A DNA stretch of 46,277 bases from Streptomyces sp. CB01881 (GTDB lineage Bacteria > Actinomycetota > Actinomycetes > Streptomycetales > Streptomycetaceae): positions 8,317,297 to 8,363,573 of the forward strand of contig NZ_CP026498.1 of the NCBI RefSeq assembly GCF_002953255.1, written 5' to 3'. The position numbers and the translations under genes were made by a program. How positions within the stretch are numbered: the first letter of the stretch is position 1; every line of letters begins with the position of its first letter. A model generated the notes under the pieces. It had not been told where the DNA came from, searched no databases, and was given only the letters and a program-made list of their open reading frames with translations. Positions 43,495-46,277 of the stretch are shown piece by piece.

Positions 43495-44517
43495 ATGGCC
43501 GAGCAGGAAGCGCCCGCCACCGCCCGCGAATGGCACCTCGCCGCCCGCCCCCAGGGCTGGCCGGTCCCGACCGACTTCGCGCTGGTCGAGGCGCCGGTCC
43601 GAACCCCGGGCCCGGGCGAGATCCTGGTCCGCAACGCCTACCTCTCGGTCGACCCGTACATGCGCGGCAGGATGAACGACGTGAAGTCCTACGTCCCGCC
43701 GTTCGAGCTCGGCCGGCCGATGGACGGCGGCGCGGTCGGCTACGTGGTCGCCTCCGCCGCCGAGGGCTTCGCCCCGGGCGACGCCGTGCTGCACGGGCTC
43801 GGCTGGCGCGAGTACGCCACCGTCGAGGCGAAGCGCGCGGTGAAGGTCGACCCGTCCGTGCCGCTCTCCGCCTACCTCGGCGTGCTCGGCATGACCGGCC
43901 TCACCGCGTACGCCGGCCTGCTGGCGGTCGGCGGCCTCAAGGAGGGCGACCGGGTCTTCGTCTCCGGCGCGGCCGGCGCCGTCGGCTCGATGGTCGGCCA
44001 GATCGCCCGGCTCAAGGGCGCCTCGCTGGTGGTCGGCTCGGCCGGCTCGACGGAGAAGGTCGCCAGGCTGACCGGCGAGTACGGCTTCGACGCCGCGTTC
44101 AACTACAAGGACGCCCCGGTCGCCGAGCAGCTCGCCAAGGCCGCACCGGAAGGCATCGACCTCTACTTCGACAACGTCGGCGGCGACCACCTGGAGGCCG
44201 CGATCGGCGCGCTCGGCGTGCACGGCCGTGCGGTGCTCTGCGGCGCGATCGCCCAGTACAACGAGACCACCGCGCCGGCGGCCCCGCGCAACCTGGCGCT
44301 GGCGATCGGCAAGCGGCTGCGCCTGGAGGGCATGCTGGTGGGCGACCACGCCGCCCTGCAGCCGCAGTTCGTCGCCGAGGTCGGTGGCTGGCTGGCGGAG
44401 GGCAGGCTGCGCAACGAGGAGACCGTGGTGGACGGCTTCGAGAACACCGCCGACGCCTTCCTGGACCTCCTGCGCGGCGGCAACACCGGCAAGATGGTGG
44501 TCCGCCTCGACGGCTGA
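43495..44517 (+). CDS. NADP-dependent oxidoreductase (zinc-free MDR, CurA/leukotriene B4 reductase-like)
   Basis: 340 aa, ATG at 43495 with AAGGAG about 8 nt upstream. N-terminal GroES-like domain: REWHLAARPQGWPVPTDFALVEAPV, RNAYLSVDPYMRGRMND, and the absence of the zinc Cys ligands of alcohol dehydrogenases. Rossmann domain: MTGLTAYAGLLAVGGLKEGDRVFVSGAAGAVGSMVGQIARLKGA with AxxGxxG, then VVGSAGSTEKVARL. LYFDNVGGDHLEAAIGAL and AIAQYNETTAPAAPRNLALAIGKRLRLEGMLVGD are subfamily hallmarks. It reduces activated double bonds of alpha,beta-unsaturated carbonyls with NADPH. Together with the divergent MarR gene it forms a probable electrophile or quinone stress pair. Confidence 0.95.
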   Translation: MAEQEAPATAREWHLAARPQGWPVPTDFALVEAPVRTPGPGEILVRNAYLSVDPYMRGRMNDVKSYVPPFELGRPMDGGAVGYVVASAAEGFAPGDAVLHGLGWREYATVEAKRAVKVDPSVPLSAYLGVLGMTGLTAYAGLLAVGGLKEGDRVFVSGAAGAVGSMVGQIARLKGASLVVGSAGSTEKVARLTGEYGFDAAFNYKDAPVAEQLAKAAPEGIDLYFDNVGGDHLEAAIGALGVHGRAVLCGAIAQYNETTAPAAPRNLALAIGKRLRLEGMLVGDHAALQPQFVAEVGGWLAEGRLRNEETVVDGFENTADAFLDLLRGGNTGKMVVRLDG

Positions 44518-44542
44518 CGCCGAGTCAGTACCCGCCGCCGGG

Positions 44543-44577
44543 CCGCCCCGCCGCACCCCGTGTGCGCGGGGCGGTTT
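44543..44577 (+). terminator. hairpin terminator after the oxidoreductase gene
   Basis: Stem CCGCCCCG/CGGGGCGG (8 bp), one bulged C, then CGCAC/GTGCG (5 bp) with loop CCCGT, followed by TTT. It starts 26 nt past the stop. Confidence 0.85.
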
Positions 44578-44878
44578 GCGTACCGGGCGCAGGGGATCCG
44601 GCCGCACTACCGGATTCCGGCCGGATCCGAAAGTGCGTCATCCATCGTGCGGGGCGGCGCGGTACGGTGGTCCCGCCTGGCGATGGGGCCGTTCGGGGGA
44701 GAGATCCGACCGAGGGGTGGACCTCGTTCAGGATTCGACTAGCATTGAGCGAAAGCCTGTCCGTTTTGCTCAATTTAGTGGCTTAATGTCGGCTAACGTG
44801 GGTAACTGTGGATCAACTACAGGCGCGAACGCGAGGCAGCTGGGGAAGGCGACCCTCGTCCACAGCCTGGAGGTCCCG
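44578..44878 (+). other. upstream region of DUF3145 gene with a spaced inverted repeat
   Basis: About 300 bp with an AT-rich stretch at 44735-44820 that likely carries the promoter. Perfect arms ATTGAGC (44744-44750) and GCTCAAT (44768-44774) lie 17 nt apart. No protein-like frame is seen here. Confidence 0.55.
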
Positions 44879-45373
44879 GTGACGACACGTGGAGTCCTGT
44901 ACGTCCACTCCGCGCCCCGCGCGCTGTGCCCGCACGTCGAGTGGGCCGTCGCAGGGGTGCTGGGTGCACGGGTGAGTCTGGACTGGATCCGCCAGCCGGC
45001 CGCGCCCGGACACTGGCGCGCCGAGCTGTCCTGGCAGGGCGAGCCCGGTACGGCCTCGAAGCTCGCCTCCGCCCTGCGCGGTTGGCAGCTGATGCGGTAC
45101 GAGGTCACCAGCGAGCCCTGCGCCACTGCGGAGGGCGAGCGGTACAGTAGCACGCCCGCGCTCGGCATCTTCCACGCCGTCACGGGCATCCACGGCGACA
45201 TCCTGATCCCCGAGGACCGGTTGCGCGCCGTCCTGCTGCGCGCCCGCAGCGAGGGGGCGGACCTGGAGGCCGAGATCTCCCGGCTGCTCGGCAAACCCTG
45301 GGACGACGAGCTGGAGCCGTTCCGCTACGCGGGTGAGGGTGCCCCGGTGCGCTGGCTGCACCAGGTGGTCTGA
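44879..45373 (+). CDS. DUF3145 domain-containing protein
   Basis: 164 aa from GTG 44879 (VTTRGVLYVHSAPRALCPHVEWAVAGVLG), with GGAGG 6 nt upstream; the longer upstream frame is not family-like. The length and the motifs SLDWIRQPAAPGHWRAELSWQG, LASALRGWQLMRYEVTSEP, GIFHAVTGIHGDILIPEDRLRAVL and WDDELEPFRYAGEGAPVRWLHQVV match DUF3145. This is a compact actinobacteria-specific family of unknown function, habitually located next to fabF and the fatty-acid synthase genes. It is convergent with fabF here, separated by a bidirectional terminator. No catalytic residues can be proposed. Confidence 0.95.
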   Translation: MTTRGVLYVHSAPRALCPHVEWAVAGVLGARVSLDWIRQPAAPGHWRAELSWQGEPGTASKLASALRGWQLMRYEVTSEPCATAEGERYSSTPALGIFHAVTGIHGDILIPEDRLRAVLLRARSEGADLEAEISRLLGKPWDDELEPFRYAGEGAPVRWLHQVV

Positions 45374-45378
45374 GACGA

Positions 45379-45421
45379 CGCGAAGGGGCCGGCGCCCGTG
45401 GCGGGCGCCGGCCCCTTCGCG
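45379..45421. terminator. bidirectional terminator between DUF3145 and fabF
   Basis: Perfect stem of about 20 bp (45379-45398 with 45402-45421) and loop TGG, starting 6 nt after the DUF3145 stop and 26 nt after the fabF stop. Confidence 0.93.
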
Positions 45422-45446
45422 TGTGCGATCAGGCGGTCCTGGCGGT

Positions 45447-46277
45447 TCAGACGGTGCGGAAGGCCAGCACCACGTTGTGGCCGCCGAAGCCGAACGAGTT
45501 GTTCAGCGCCGCGATCCGGCCCTCGGGCAGCGGACGGGCCACGTCCCGGACGATGTCCGCGTCCACGTCGTCGTCCAGCTCCTCGACATTGATGGTCGGC
45601 GGGGCGGTCCGCTTGTACAGGGCCAGCACGGTGGCGACGGTCTCGATGCCGCCGGCGCCGCCCAGCAGGTGGCCGGTCATCGACTTGGTGGCCGAGACGG
45701 CGATGTGGTCCAGGTGCTCGCCGAGCTCCTTGCGCAGCGCCTTCAGTTCGGCCGTGTCACCCTGCGGGGTCGACGTGGCGTGCGCGTTGACGTGCACGAT
45801 CTCGGCCTTGTCGAGCTCGTTGCGCTCGAACAGGTCGGCCAGCGCACGGGCCACACCGGCGCCGGTCGGCTCGGGCTGGGCGATGTGGTGGGCGTCCGAG
45901 GACAGGCCCTGGCCCACGGCCTCGCAGTAGATCCGGGCGCCGCGCGCCTCGGCGTGCTCGACCGACTCCAGCACGACCACGCCGGCGCCCTCGCCGAGCA
46001 CGAAGCCGTCGCGGCCCTTGTCGTACGGGCGGGAGGCGCGCTGCGGGTCGTCGTTGTTCTTGGACATCGCCATCATGTTGGCGAACGCGGCGATCGGCAG
46101 CGGGTGGATCGCGGCCTCGGTGCCGCCGGCCACCACGACGTCGGCGCGGCCGGTACGGATCATCTCGATCGCGTAGCCGATCGCCTCGGCGCCGGAGGCA
46201 CAGGCGGAGACGGGGGTGTGCACACCCGCGCGGGCGCCGACCTCCAGGCCGACGTTGGCCGCCGGGGAGTTGGGCAT
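45447..46277 (-). CDS. fabF: beta-ketoacyl-[ACP] synthase II, C-terminal part (runs off window)
   Basis: 276 residues of the C-terminal two thirds are present; the N-terminus lies beyond the right edge. It condenses malonyl-ACP with acyl-ACP in fatty acid elongation. The thiolase-fold active site is intact: the nucleophile Cys in TPVSACASGAEAIG, His in VNAHATSTPQGD, and His in SATKSMTGHLLGGAGG. The C-terminal gatekeeper-type Phe is in NNSFGFGGHNVVL. In streptomycetes fabF closes the fabD-fabH-acpP-fabF cluster, and a DUF3145 gene follows, as here. MPNSPAANVG at the window edge is internal, not the start. Confidence 0.97.
   Translation of the reverse strand: MPNSPAANVGLEVGARAGVHTPVSACASGAEAIGYAIEMIRTGRADVVVAGGTEAAIHPLPIAAFANMMAMSKNNDDPQRASRPYDKGRDGFVLGEGAGVVVLESVEHAEARGARIYCEAVGQGLSSDAHHIAQPEPTGAGVARALADLFERNELDKAEIVHVNAHATSTPQGDTAELKALRKELGEHLDHIAVSATKSMTGHLLGGAGGIETVATVLALYKRTAPPTINVEELDDDVDADIVRDVARPLPEGRIAALNNSFGFGGHNVVLAFRTV

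Overview
The window is very GC-rich, with strong third-position GC bias, frequent GTG starts and long open frames antisense to real genes. Together with class E (LAXTG) sortase-type sorting signals, a DUF3145 gene beside fabF, an RNase Sa homologue and many lipoproteins, this points to a Streptomycetaceae chromosome (Streptomyces or Kitasatospora). The mix is mostly core genes (glyS, dusB-type dus, ppdK, dgt, dnaG, an RpoD-like sigma factor, fabF, three tRNAs) interleaved with streptomycete accessory and regulatory genes. I see no prophage, transposon, CRISPR array or biosynthetic cluster.

Layout. 1-6.7 kb: 3' part of glyS (frameshifted), a helical-repeat protein, a NADAR glycosidase coupled to a membrane protein, a small unknown gene, and a secreted ALF-repeat surface protein with an LAATG sorting signal. 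6.7-9.3 kb: divergent MFS exporter and XRE/MmyB regulator around a palindromic operator. 9.4-13.2 kb: two small translationally coupled genes diverge from a NarL-type two-component operon that carries a DUF4097 gene; a 26-bp palindrome lies between them. 13.3-18.5 kb: dus, ppdK (with a 25-bp near-perfect palindrome upstream) and a membrane-anchored RNase Sa-type ribonuclease. 18.7-24.7 kb: frameshifted DUF559 gene, ADP-ribosylglycohydrolase, GNAT acetyltransferase, PAC2 protein and SGNH-hydrolase lipoprotein. 24.8-27.7 kb: TetR/MFS/NTF2-like unit and a small membrane protein. 27.9-33.6 kb: dgt, dnaG, sigma factor and an HTH-TM-DUF2690 protein. 34.1-42.8 kb: glutamate decarboxylase, FGGY kinase, YtxH-like protein, two tRNA-Asn, two tandem trypsin-like lipoproteins, a CAT tRNA, a PLP desulfhydrase/deaminase homologue and an LCP protein. 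42.9-46.3 kb: MarR/oxidoreductase pair, DUF3145 and the 3' part of fabF.

Regulatory logic is unusually readable here: four divergent or promoter regions carry clear inverted repeats next to a regulator gene (8.33-8.38, 10.41-10.44, 25.41-25.45 and 43.41-43.48 kb). Most transcription units end in long GC-rich hairpins. Two genes carry single small deletions (about 481 and about 18977), so either the strain has lost them or the assembly has small indel errors; glyS being essential favours the latter.
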